DNA from: an uncultured Oscillospiraceae bacterium
Lineage (GTDB): Bacteria > Bacillota > Clostridia > Oscillospirales > Oscillospiraceae
Direction: 5' to 3'
Assembly: GCA_934572445.1 (NCBI GenBank)
Contig: CAKTLD010000011.1
Span: forward strand, 1-33,181
Length of the DNA: 33,181 bases
In this document: positions 8,254 through 15,925 of the stretch, piece by piece
Layout: each line of letters starts with the position of its first letter
How positions within the stretch are numbered: position 1 is the stretch's first letter
Position numbers and translations under genes: made by a program
The notes under the pieces: generated by a model
Databases searched by the model: none
Told to the model about the DNA's origin: nothing
What the model saw: the letters and a program-made list of their open reading frames with translations, nothing else

Positions 8254-8877
8254 ATGCCTCCAAAGGTCAAATTTACCAAAGAAGAGATCGTGAACGCGGC
8301 GCTGAACATCACCCGCAGGCGCGGCGCGCAGGCGGTGACGACGCGCGATATCGCCGCGGAGCTTGGCGTGTCCACGCGCCCGATCTTTACCTATTTCAAG
8401 TCCATGGACGAGGTGCGCGAGGAGGTGCGTCTGGCCGCGCAGGCGGTCTACGAGCGCTATGCGGCCGATGGCCTGCGCACCAGGGTGCCGTTTTTCGGCG
8501 TCGGGATGCAGCATATCCGCTTTGCGCGCGAGGAGCCGGAGCTTTACCGCCTGCTGTTTCTGAGATCCGACGAGCGCGGCGGCGCGCTCGCGGCGATGCG
8601 CCGCCTGCAGGAGCAGGTGCTTCCTTCAATCGAGCGCATTTACCGCATGGACGCGGCGACGGCGGAGCGCTACTTCCGCGATATGTGGCTGGTAGGCCAC
8701 TCGCTCTCGACACTGATCGTAACAGGGGAGTGCCCTTATGACGATGCGCAGATCGCGCAGATCCTCACGGGCTTCAGCCTGAGCCTGTGCCGTGCCTGCA
8801 AGGAGGTCGACGGCTTTGTCGCCGGTACGTTTGACCGTGATGCGGCCTTCCGCGCCGCGATCGGCGAAGAGAAATGA
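8254..8877 (+). CDS. TetR/AcrR-family transcriptional regulator
   Basis: A 207-residue one-component regulator. Residues about 7-55 form the TetR DNA-binding helix-turn-helix: [31 protein letters not shown] followed by [19 protein letters not shown]. The rest is an all-helical ligand and dimer domain without a recognisable subfamily signature. The ATG at 8254 is chosen because AAAGGA lies 8 bases upstream. A second ATG nine bases earlier overlaps that ribosome site, and the frame is open to 8191. The gene is divergent from xfp and monocistronic, with a very strong promoter and a terminator. Regulation of xfp and of itself is plausible from the arrangement only; the ligand is unknown. Confidence 0.9.
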   Translation: MPPKVKFTKEEIVNAALNITRRRGAQAVTTRDIAAELGVSTRPIFTYFKSMDEVREEVRLAAQAVYERYAADGLRTRVPFFGVGMQHIRFAREEPELYRLLFLRSDERGGALAAMRRLQEQVLPSIERIYRMDAATAERYFRDMWLVGHSLSTLIVTGECPYDDAQIAQILTGFSLSLCRACKEVDGFVAGTFDRDAAFRAAIGEEK

Positions 8878-8885
8878 ACAGGAAC

Positions 8886-8913
8886 GGGAGCCGCGGCGCG
8901 GCTCCCATTTTTT
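8886..8913 (+). terminator. Intrinsic terminator of the TetR gene
   Basis: A perfect 9-bp GC-rich stem (8886-8894 with 8898-8906), a 3-base loop, then A and six T residues. Confidence 0.92.
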
Positions 8914-8976
8914 GCGCGCCGGCGTCCGTTCGGGTAAACATGACAGATTTGACCTGAAAATCTAATAATTATCGCG

Positions 8977-9005
8977 TTGTTTTTTGCGCCGCCCTCGGAT
9001 ATACT
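8977..9005 (+). promoter_or_regulatory. Probable sigma-A promoter for the MgtC-like gene
   Basis: TTGTTT (8977-8982), a 17-base spacer and TATACT (9000-9005). The leader of about 60 bases is too short for a known magnesium-sensing leader. Confidence 0.6.
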
Positions 9006-9071
9006 GTTCTGCAAACCGGTGCGGCCCGCTGATGCCGCGCCGGAACACTTTGGAAAAACGGAGGGCGCGCG

Positions 9072-9767
9072 ATGCAGAGTGTTCTGGAAGGACTGCCGGA
9101 GCTTTCGATCCTTGAGATCACGGTGCGGCTCCTGCTCACCACCGTGTTTGCCGGTACGCTCGGCTACGAGCGCGAGCGGCACAAGCAGGCGGCGGGTTTC
9201 CGCACCTATATCATCGTGGCCGACGCCTCTGCGCTGGTGATGATGACGAATATTTTTATCGGCCAGTGCGTCGGTACGACAGACCTGGTGCGTATGCCGG
9301 CATCGGTCATCACGGGGCTTGGCTTTCTCGGCGCGGGTACGATCCTGGTCACCAAGAGTCAGGAGATCAAGGGACTGACGACGGCGGCGGGCCTTTGGGC
9401 TGTGGCGAATATTGGCCTGGCGCTCGGCGCGGGCTTTTATACGGGCGGTGCCATCTGCTATGCCTTTATTCTGATCGCCATGAACATTCTGCGCCTGGTG
9501 GACCAGCATATCGAGAAGAACCAGAAGGTTTCGGAGGTCTACTGCGAGATGCGCTCCACACAGGTCATCGGCCGGATGGTGCGCTATGCGCGCGAGCATG
9601 ACTATACATTTTCCGACTTCAACCTTTATAACGAACCGAACTACGGCGAGGAGAGCGCGCCGCTGTGCGGCACGTTCACGCTGTGGGTCGGCAAAAAGAC
9701 GACGCTCGAGGCCGCCATCGCCGAGATGGAAAAGATCGAGGGTGTACTGTATCTGACGCTCGTGTGA
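9072..9767 (+). CDS. MgtC/SapB-family membrane protein
   Basis: A 231-residue inner-membrane protein. The first 145 residues carry about four to five membrane helices and the family signature: GYERERHKQAAGFRTY, SVITGLGFLGAGTIL and IKGLTTAAGLWAVANIGLALGAG. A soluble C-terminal domain (about 155-231) resembles the ACT-like domain of MgtC. MgtC proteins are linked to growth at low magnesium and, in Salmonella, to inhibition of the F-type ATP synthase. Many Firmicute homologues are annotated as magnesium transporters without proof. A GGAGGG site lies 6 bases before the ATG. It is a single gene between terminators, so the neighbours say little about function. Confidence 0.92.
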   Translation: MQSVLEGLPELSILEITVRLLLTTVFAGTLGYERERHKQAAGFRTYIIVADASALVMMTNIFIGQCVGTTDLVRMPASVITGLGFLGAGTILVTKSQEIKGLTTAAGLWAVANIGLALGAGFYTGGAICYAFILIAMNILRLVDQHIEKNQKVSEVYCEMRSTQVIGRMVRYAREHDYTFSDFNLYNEPNYGEESAPLCGTFTLWVGKKTTLEAAIAEMEKIEGVLYLTLV

Positions 9768-9788
9768 GCGCAGAGCGAAAAGCGGAAG

Positions 9789-9818
9789 AAAAATGCACGG
9801 GTCTCCCCGTGCATTTTT
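9789..9818 (+). terminator. Intrinsic terminator of the MgtC-like gene
   Basis: Stem ATGCACGG / CCGTGCAT (9793-9800 with 9807-9814), extended by A-T pairs and ending in a T-run. Confidence 0.9.
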
Positions 9819-9836
9819 GCGTGACTGGGGACGAAT

Positions 9837-9863
9837 CTGACAAAACCCGTGCAATACTGACAA
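9837..9863 (+). promoter_or_regulatory. Direct repeat CTGACAA spaced 20 bases, upstream of ABC cassette 1
   Basis: The seven-base word CTGACAA occurs at 9837-9843 and again at 9857-9863, start to start 20 bases, close to two helical turns. The second copy could double as a -35 box (CTGACA 9857-9862), with a poor -10 (TGATAT 9880-9885). Tandem direct repeats two turns apart are a usual binding pattern for AraC-type response regulators, and one is encoded at 18597-19346. This is the only promoter candidate seen in the 204-base gap before the binding-protein gene. Confidence 0.4.
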
Positions 9864-9971
9864 GTTTATTTGCGAAGCTTGATATTTATTCATGCAGGCG
9901 TTAAAATTTCAGAATCGACGGAGCGGGAGGCCCCGCGCCCGCCGTATTAACTGAAAATGGAGGAAATTAGC

Positions 9972-11099
9972 ATGAAGAAGCTCATTGCACTGCTCCTGAC
10001 GCTCATGATGCTGCTCTCCCTCGTCGCCTGCGGCGACAAGAAGACGGACGAACAGCAGCCGGCCGATGATCAGCAGACCACCGAAGAGAACGATCTCGTC
10101 GCCGCGGCTCAGGCCGAGGGCAAGCTCGTCGTCTACGGCTCCTGCGAGGAAGAGTACCTCGCCGCCGCCTGCGAGAACTTTGAGAAGCTCTATGGTATTC
10201 AGGTCGAGTATCAGCGCCTGTCCACCGGTGAGGTCCAGGCCAAGATCGAGGAAGAGAACGGCAACCCGTCCGCGGACGTCTGGTTCGGCGGCACGACCGA
10301 TCCGTACAACGTCTGTGCGGCTGAGGGCCTGCTCGAAGCCTATCAGGCCGAGAACGCCTCTCACATCACCAAGCCCCAGTATAAGAACGCTGACGGCTAC
10401 TGGTACGGCATTTACACCGGCATCCTCGGCTTCATGGTCAACACCACCGAGCTCGAGCGTATGGGCCTTGAGGCTCCTCAGGACTGGCAGGATCTGCTCA
10501 AGCCCGAGTATGAGGGCCTGATCTGGCTGTCCAACTACAACACCGCCGGCACGGCCAAGCTCGTCATCAACACGATGATCCAGAAGTACGGCCATGACGA
10601 AGGCATCCAGTACCTTGTTGACCTTGATAAGAACATCGAAGTCTACACCAAGTCCGGCTCCGGCCCGAGCAAGAACGTCGGCACCGGCGAGTGCGTGATC
10701 GGCATCGGCTTCCTGCATGATGGCATCACCCAGATCCTGGACAACGGCTATGACAATATCCAGCTCATCATCCCGTCCTCCGGCACCTCCTGCGAGATCG
10801 GCGCCACCGCCATCTTCAAGGGTGCGGCGCACCCCAATGCCGCGAAGCTGTGGATCGAGTATGCGCTCTCTCCCGATTGCGTGAATCTCGCGGCCCAGAA
10901 TGGCTCCTATCAGTTCCTCGTTATCGATAACGCGACCCAGCCTGAGGCAGCCACTGAGTTCGGCCTTGATCCGGACAACGTCATGGATTATGATTTCGAC
11001 GACGCCACCAAGAACATCAAGACCTACGTTGAGGAAGTCATGACCGCTCTGAGCAATTCCGGCGCCGACACCGGTGCGGACCGCTTCAAGACCGAGTGA
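9972..11099 (+). CDS. Family-1 ABC substrate-binding lipoprotein (AfuA/FbpA-like), cassette 1
   Basis: A 375-residue extracellular binding protein. The signal peptide ends in the lipobox LVAC, followed by a Lys/Asp/Gln-rich linker. The mature part matches the iron/sugar-phosphate/phosphonate binding group: KLVVYGSCEEEYLAAACENFEK, a VWFGGTTDP segment, GIYTGILGFMVNTTEL, LLKPEYEGLIWL, and near the end AAHPNAAKLWIEYALSPD. The usual ferric-binding tyrosine pair is not obvious, so a phosphorylated or other anionic ligand seems at least as likely as iron. The ATG at 9972 has GGAGG 8 bases upstream. An in-frame ATG at 9957 would overlap that ribosome site and is rejected. The permease and ATPase genes follow. 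Many codons end in C, consistent with high expression. Confidence 0.92.
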   Translation: MKKLIALLLTLMMLLSLVACGDKKTDEQQPADDQQTTEENDLVAAAQAEGKLVVYGSCEEEYLAAACENFEKLYGIQVEYQRLSTGEVQAKIEEENGNPSADVWFGGTTDPYNVCAAEGLLEAYQAENASHITKPQYKNADGYWYGIYTGILGFMVNTTELERMGLEAPQDWQDLLKPEYEGLIWLSNYNTAGTAKLVINTMIQKYGHDEGIQYLVDLDKNIEVYTKSGSGPSKNVGTGECVIGIGFLHDGITQILDNGYDNIQLIIPSSGTSCEIGATAIFKGAAHPNAAKLWIEYALSPDCVNLAAQNGSYQFLVIDNATQPEAATEFGLDPDNVMDYDFDDATKNIKTYVEEVMTALSNSGADTGADRFKTE

Positions 11100-11140
11100 T
11101 CTGATCCTTCCATCCGCGTCTCCCCTGCAACACGCAACTG

Positions 11141-11178
11141 ACGAGGCGGCGGCCGAAGCCGCCGCCCCGTTTCTTTTT
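11141..11178 (+). terminator. Intercistronic hairpin, possible partial terminator between binding protein and permease
   Basis: A perfect 9-bp GC stem (11145-11153 with 11158-11166) capped by a CGAA tetraloop, extended by ACG/CGT (11141-11143 with 11168-11170) across a mismatch, and followed by a pyrimidine-rich tract with several T-runs. It lies between genes of one transport system. It may therefore protect the binding-protein mRNA and reduce read-through into the permease, giving more receptor than transporter. Confidence 0.7.
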
Positions 11179-11243
11179 CTTCCCGCACATTCTACTTTTT
11201 GGACCATTCCTTTCCGCTGACAGGGATGAGAAAGGGGCTTTTT

Positions 11244-12953
11244 ATGGCACGATCTCAAGGTGCGGCGCTCGACCGGAAAAAGCTGATGGCCGATCCGGTC
11301 ATGGTCACCACCATCGTCGTACTCATCACATTTCTGACTCTGTTCATTCTCTACCCGCTGGCGATCCTGCTGGTGGATAGTTTTGTGGGCGACGGCAGCT
11401 TCGGCTTCGCCATTTTCCGCCGTATTTTTGCCATGCCCACCTTTACGCGGGCCATTACCAACACGCTCAAGGTCGGCTTTCTTGTCGGCATCCTTTCGGC
11501 GCTGCTGGGCCTGCTGTTCGCCTATGTTGAGGTTTATGTCCACATGGGCAGATTTGTCGGCGGCCTATTCAAGGTCGTCTCGATGCTGCCGGTGGTCTCT
11601 CCGCCGTTCGTGCTGTCGCTGTCGATGATCATGCTGTTCGGCAAGGCGGGCATCATCACCCGATTCCTGCTCGGCATCTATGATAACAGCGTTTACGGCT
11701 TCTGGGGCATCGCCGTGGTGCAGACGCTTACATTTTTCCCCGTGTGCTACATGATGCTCAAGGGTCTGCTCAAGAACATCGACCCCTCGCTGGAGGAGGC
11801 CGCGCGCGATATGGGCGCGAGCCGCTTCAAGGTCTTCACGAGCGTGACGCTGCCCCTGATGCTCCCGGGCCTCGGCAATGCCTTTCTCGTCACGTTCATC
11901 GAATCCATCGCCGACTTTGCCAATCCCATGCTCATCGGCGGCTCGTATGATACGCTGGCGACCACCATCTACCTTCAGATCACCGGCTCGTACGACAAGC
12001 CGGGCGCGGCGGCGATGGCCGTGGTGCTGCTGTGCATCACGCTGGCGATGTTCGCCGTGCAGAAATACTATCTTGAGCGTAAGACCGCCGCAACGCTGAC
12101 CGGTAAGGCCTCCCGCGGCCGTATGCTGATCGAGGACAGAAGCGTCAAGGTCCCGCTGACCGTTCTGTGCGGACTGGCGGCCGCGTTTGTTATCCTCATG
12201 TATATCTGCGTGCCCATCGGCGCGTTCTTCCCCACCTGGGGCTACAAGTTCTTCCCGCTGACAGGCAAGTGGTTCAAACTCATCTTCACGCGCTATCACG
12301 GCCTGCAGGCGTTCTGGGATTCCTTCCGCCTGAGCCTGATCGCCGCGCCCATCACGGCGCTTCTGAGCATGATCATCTCGTATCTCGTCGTCAAGCGGAA
12401 CTTCAAGTCCAAGGGCTTTATCGAGGCGGTGTCGATGCTTGCCATGGCCGTGCCCGGCACGGTGCTCGGCGTGGGCTATATCCGCGGCTTCTCGGGCGGC
12501 CTGTTCCACTCCGGCATTTTGCAGGGGCTTTACGGCACGGGCCTGATCCTCATCATCGTCTTTGTGGTGCGCTCGCTGCCCACCGGTACGCGCAGCGGTA
12601 TCTCCGCCCTGCGCCAGATCGACAAGTCCATTGAGGAATCCGCCTACGATATGGGCGCGGACAGCTTCAAGGTATTCATGACCGTGACGCTGCCGCTGAT
12701 CAAGGATTCCTTCCTCTCCGGCCTTGTGACGGCGTTCGTCCGCTCCATCACCGCCATTTCCGCCATCATCCTGCTCGTGACGCCGCAGTTCCTGCTCATC
12801 ACGGTGCAGATCAACGAGTTTGCCGAAAAGGGCTCCTACAGCCTGGCCTGCGCGTTTGCGACCATCCTGATCATCATCACCTACGGCGCGGTGCTGCTGA
12901 TGAACCTGTTTATCAAGCACTTCGGCACCAGCAAGAAAATGAAGGAGGACTAA
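11244..12953 (+). CDS. ABC transporter permease, two fused BPD domains (AfuB/FbpB-like), cassette 1
   Basis: A 569-residue inner-membrane protein made of two tandem binding-protein-dependent permease domains, so one chain replaces the usual permease pair. About twelve hydrophobic segments are visible. Each half has its cytoplasmic EAA loop for docking the ATPase: EEAARDMGASRFKVFTSVTL (about 183-202) and EESAYDMGADSFKVFMTVTL (about 462-481). Such fusions are usual in the FbpB/AfuB/PhnU-type group. The ATG at 11244 follows AAAGGGG at 6 bases; in-frame ATGs at 11226 and 11199 are less well placed. The ATPase gene starts 3 bases after the stop, so the two are coupled. Confidence 0.93.
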   Translation: MARSQGAALDRKKLMADPVMVTTIVVLITFLTLFILYPLAILLVDSFVGDGSFGFAIFRRIFAMPTFTRAITNTLKVGFLVGILSALLGLLFAYVEVYVHMGRFVGGLFKVVSMLPVVSPPFVLSLSMIMLFGKAGIITRFLLGIYDNSVYGFWGIAVVQTLTFFPVCYMMLKGLLKNIDPSLEEAARDMGASRFKVFTSVTLPLMLPGLGNAFLVTFIESIADFANPMLIGGSYDTLATTIYLQITGSYDKPGAAAMAVVLLCITLAMFAVQKYYLERKTAATLTGKASRGRMLIEDRSVKVPLTVLCGLAAAFVILMYICVPIGAFFPTWGYKFFPLTGKWFKLIFTRYHGLQAFWDSFRLSLIAAPITALLSMIISYLVVKRNFKSKGFIEAVSMLAMAVPGTVLGVGYIRGFSGGLFHSGILQGLYGTGLILIIVFVVRSLPTGTRSGISALRQIDKSIEESAYDMGADSFKVFMTVTLPLIKDSFLSGLVTAFVRSITAISAIILLVTPQFLLITVQINEFAEKGSYSLACAFATILIIITYGAVLLMNLFIKHFGTSKKMKED

Positions 12954-12956
12954 GCC

Positions 12957-14033
12957 ATGGATAAGATCAAAAAAGGCGTTCGCCTGGACCATATCTCCAA
13001 GATCTATCAGGACCCCAAAACCGGCAAGGATTTCTACGCCGTGAAGGACACCTCGCTCACCATCGAACCCGGCGCATTTGTCACGCTGCTCGGCCCCTCG
13101 GGCTGCGGCAAAACGACCACGCTGCGCATGATCGCGGGCTTTGAGAGCCCTGACGAGGGCGAGATCTACCTCGGCGATGAACCGATCAACGCTCTTACGC
13201 CCAACAAGCGCGACACCGCGATGGTCTTCCAGTCCTACGCGCTGCTGCCGCACTACAATGTGTTCGATAATGTGGCCTACGGCCTCAAGCTGCGCAAGGT
13301 GCCCAAGGATGAGATCCATGAGCGCGTGATGCATATTCTCGACCTCGTCGAGCTGACGGGGATGGAGGGGCGCATGACCAACCAGCTCTCCGGCGGCCAG
13401 CAGCAGCGCGTGGCGCTGGCCCGCGCGCTGGTCATCGAGCCGAGCGTGCTGCTGTTCGACGAGCCGCTTTCAAACCTCGACGCCAAGCTGCGCGTTTCGA
13501 TGCGGACCGAGATCCGCCGCATCCAGCAGGAGGTCGGCATCACCGCCATTTACGTTACGCACGACCAGAGCGAGGCGATGGCGCTGTCCGACCAAATCAT
13601 CATTATGAACAAGGGCGTTGTTGCGCAGATCGGCACGCCGCAGGAGATCTACTATCATCCCGTCAATGAGTTCGTCGCCGACTTCATCGGCGAGGCAAAC
13701 TTCCTGCGCGGCAGGATGACCGGCACGGATAATGGCCTTGCCGTGCTGGAGATCGAGGGCGAGCGGCTTTCCGTCGCCGCACGCGAGGGAATGAGCGTTG
13801 GGCAGGAGTACACCGTGGTGCTGCGCCCCGAGTCCGCGTCGCTTGCGGACGAGGGCGGGCTTCCATGCAGGGTGGAGCTCTCCTGCTTCATGGGCTCGTA
13901 CCAGAACTATCACGTCCGTGTGGGCGACACGCTCGTCAAGCTTGCCGAGAGCGACCCGCGCAACAAGCGCATCTACGGCGTGGGCGAGCAGTGCTGCCTG
14001 ACGTTCGCACCGGATGCGGTACACGTTTTGTAA
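12957..14033 (+). CDS. ABC transporter ATP-binding protein (FbpC/PotA-like), cassette 1
   Basis: A 358-residue ATPase that powers the fused permease upstream. Seen: Walker A GPSGCGKTT (46-54), Q-loop in MVFQSYALLPHYN, signature LSGGQQQR (144-151), Walker B VLLFDEPLSNLD (164-175) and switch His202 in YVTHDQSEA. A C-terminal TOBE-like regulatory domain runs from about 240. This architecture is shared by the iron, polyamine, sugar-phosphate and phosphonate import ATPases. The start lies 3 bases after the permease stop, with GAAGGAGG inside the end of the permease gene. It is the last gene of the cassette, followed by a strong terminator. Confidence 0.95.
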   Translation: MDKIKKGVRLDHISKIYQDPKTGKDFYAVKDTSLTIEPGAFVTLLGPSGCGKTTTLRMIAGFESPDEGEIYLGDEPINALTPNKRDTAMVFQSYALLPHYNVFDNVAYGLKLRKVPKDEIHERVMHILDLVELTGMEGRMTNQLSGGQQQRVALARALVIEPSVLLFDEPLSNLDAKLRVSMRTEIRRIQQEVGITAIYVTHDQSEAMALSDQIIIMNKGVVAQIGTPQEIYYHPVNEFVADFIGEANFLRGRMTGTDNGLAVLEIEGERLSVAAREGMSVGQEYTVVLRPESASLADEGGLPCRVELSCFMGSYQNYHVRVGDTLVKLAESDPRNKRIYGVGEQCCLTFAPDAVHVL

Positions 14034-14038
14034 AGCTT

Positions 14039-14072
14039 AAAAAGTCAGGGACAAAAGTCCCTGACTTTTTTA
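14039..14072. terminator. Strong terminator between ABC cassette 1 and the mutase gene
   Basis: A perfect 11-bp stem (14041-14051 with 14058-14068), a 6-base loop and a T-run, with an A-run on the left side. It can serve the plus-strand cassette and the converging minus-strand mutase. Confidence 0.93.
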
Positions 14073-14123
14073 TTTTGGCGCTCGCTGTACTTCGCGCGGC
14101 GCAAATGCAGCACGCTGCGGGCT

Positions 14124-15797
14124 TTATGATATCCGATCGCTCATGTCCCGCCGCAGGGCGGCGCAGAGGGCCTGCGCCGCGTCCATCGTGTCTGCGCGGG
14201 CGGAGTAGTAGAGCTTGAGCTTCGGCTCCGTGCCGCTGGGGCGGACAATGACCTTGGCGTGCGCCGTGCGGAACTCGAGAACGTCGCTCTGCGGCAGGCC
14301 GTCAAGGCCGTCAAGGTAATCGCGCGTTTCGATGACGGTCTCGCCGCCGAGCGCGCGCGGCGCATGCCCGCGCAGGCCCTGCATGATGCGCTGCATCTGC
14401 ATCATGCCGTCCGCGCCCGGGAGAGCGACGCTCTGCAGCTCGCTGCGCCAGCTGCCGAAGCGCGCATAGAGCGCGTCCATCGCCTGCGCGAGCGTCATGT
14501 TCTGCGCGCGGTACCACGCGGCCATCTCGCAGCAGAGCATCGCGGCGTTAACTGCGTCCTTGTCGCGCACATGCACGCCGGAAAGATAGCCGTAGCTTTC
14601 CTCAAAGCCAAAGAGATAGCGCTCCGCCTCGCCTGCGCGCTCCAGCGCGCCGATCTGTTCGCCGATGAACTTGAAGCCCGTGAGCACGCGCCGCAGCTCC
14701 ACGCCGTAATGCGCGGCCACCGCGTCGGCCATGGCGGTGGAGACGATGGTCGTCACCGCGACGGGACGCGCGGGCATCGTGCCGTTTTCCCTCCTGCGGC
14801 GGCAGAGATAGTCGAGCAGCAGCACGCCCATCTCGTTGCCGGTCAGCAGCCGGTAATCGTCCTCGTCGGGAACTGCCGCGCCCATGCGGTCGCAGTCGGG
14901 ATCGGTGCCGAGCAGCAGATCCGCGTGCGTTTCGCGCGCGAGCGCGAGCCCGCGCTCCATCGCCGCGCGCTCCTCGGGGTTGGGATAGGGGCAGGTGGGG
15001 AAGTGCCCGTCAGGCAGTTCCTGACCGGGTACGAGCGTGACATCCTGCACACCGATGCGTGCAAGGATTCTCGTCACACATTCGCGCCCCGTGCCGTTTA
15101 AGGGCGTGTAGACCACGCGCAGCGCGGACTTATCATCGTCCCAGACGCTCAGACGCTGTACGGCGTCAAGAAAGGCATCCAGGCAGCTGTCCTCGATCAG
15201 GCGGATGCGCCCGTCGGCAAGCGCCGCATCAAGATCGCAGAGCTGCACGCCGGTGAAGAGATCGACTGCTTCGATGGCCCGCTGCACGGCGGCGGCTGCC
15301 GCAAGCGTGATCTGGCAGCCGTCAGGTCCGTAGACCTTGTAGCCGTTATAGGCGGCGGGATTGTGGCTGGCGGTGACGCATACACCCGCGCCGCAGCCGT
15401 AATAGCGCACCGCCCAGCTCAGCGCGGGTGTCGGTTCAAGGCGCGGATAGAGGTAGGCGGTGATGCCGTTTGCCGCCAGCACGCGCGCCGTTTCGCGCGC
15501 GAAGAGGTCGGAATGGATGCGGCTGTCATAAGCGACGGCGGCGCGCAGGGGGAGCCCCGCGGCCTTGAGATATGCGGCCAGTCCCTGCGTTGCGCGCCGC
15601 ACGACGTAAATGTTCATGCGGTTCGTGCCCGCGCCCAGCACGCCGCGCAGCCCGCCCGTGCCGAAGGCAAGGTCGCGGTAAAAGCGGTCGTCGATCTCCG
15701 CGCGGTCGCGCGCAGGGTCGAGCGCGAGCAGCTCGCGCCGCAGCTCTTCATCCTGCGCGAGTGCGCGCCATTCATGATAGCGGTCCAGAGCGTCCAT
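14124..15797 (-). CDS. pgcA: Phospho-sugar mutase (phosphoglucomutase/phosphomannomutase, PgcA type)
   Basis: A 557-residue cytoplasmic alpha-D-phosphohexomutase that interconverts sugar 1- and 6-phosphates (glucose and/or mannose), linking imported or glycolytic hexose phosphates to nucleotide-sugar and glycogen-type routes. Seen in order: FGTGGLRG near the start, the phosphoserine loop TASHNPAAYNGYK, the metal loop TDPDCDRMG (the usual third Asp-region residue is Cys), the sugar-specificity loop FGFEESYGYL and the phosphate loop RPSGTEPKLK. Length and motifs fit Bacillus PgcA. The ATG at 15797 has AGGAGG 6 bases upstream; an ATG nine codons earlier lacks a ribosome site. The gene runs opposite to the flanking transport genes and has its own promoter. 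Confidence 0.93.
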   Translation of the reverse strand: MDALDRYHEWRALAQDEELRRELLALDPARDRAEIDDRFYRDLAFGTGGLRGVLGAGTNRMNIYVVRRATQGLAAYLKAAGLPLRAAVAYDSRIHSDLFARETARVLAANGITAYLYPRLEPTPALSWAVRYYGCGAGVCVTASHNPAAYNGYKVYGPDGCQITLAAAAAVQRAIEAVDLFTGVQLCDLDAALADGRIRLIEDSCLDAFLDAVQRLSVWDDDKSALRVVYTPLNGTGRECVTRILARIGVQDVTLVPGQELPDGHFPTCPYPNPEERAAMERGLALARETHADLLLGTDPDCDRMGAAVPDEDDYRLLTGNEMGVLLLDYLCRRRRENGTMPARPVAVTTIVSTAMADAVAAHYGVELRRVLTGFKFIGEQIGALERAGEAERYLFGFEESYGYLSGVHVRDKDAVNAAMLCCEMAAWYRAQNMTLAQAMDALYARFGSWRSELQSVALPGADGMMQMQRIMQGLRGHAPRALGGETVIETRDYLDGLDGLPQSDVLEFRTAHAKVIVRPSGTEPKLKLYYSARADTMDAAQALCAALRRDMSDRIS

Positions 15798-15828
15798 ATT
15801 CTGCCTCCTGCGGAAAAATTTCAAGCCT

Positions 15829-15857
15829 GTTATAGCACGCTTTGCCCGCTTCGTCCA
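15829..15857 (-). promoter_or_regulatory. Probable promoter of the phospho-sugar mutase
   Basis: On the minus strand: TGGACG (15852-15857), a 17-base spacer, TATAAC (15829-15834). The -35 is imperfect. It is back to back with the sensor-operon promoter, so one regulator could affect both. Confidence 0.5.
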
Positions 15858-15868
15858 GAAGATATTCG

Positions 15869-15897
15869 TTGCAAAGCGGGCTTTTTCTTGCTAAAAT
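15869..15897 (+). promoter_or_regulatory. Promoter of the sensor operon
   Basis: TTGCAA (15869-15874), a 17-base spacer, TAAAAT (15892-15897), 28 bases before the ATG of the binding-lipoprotein gene. Divergent from the mutase promoter, with only 11 bases between the two -35 boxes. Confidence 0.65.
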
Positions 15898-15925
15898 GTA
15901 AAAAACGAAAGGGGAGGGGACGTTT

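Noticed and set aside
8950..9071. Magnesium riboswitch before the MgtC-like gene
   Set aside because: The leader is only about 60 bases and shows no M-box-like structure.
11565..13334. Open frame of 589 codons on the minus strand opposite the permease and ATPase
   Set aside because: Antisense shadow; it crosses two clear genes and has no family features.
9972..14033. Ferric-iron importer (FbpABC) call for cassette 1
   Set aside because: The architecture fits, but the usual ferric-binding tyrosine pair is not evident and the context is sugar-phosphate enzymes, so iron is left open and not asserted.
15861..15868. GATATTCG shared between the sensor-operon and cassette 2 upstream regions
   Set aside because: An eight-base match in short AT-rich regions is likely by chance, and a similar word (GATATTC) occurs at the unrelated murA/EEP gap.
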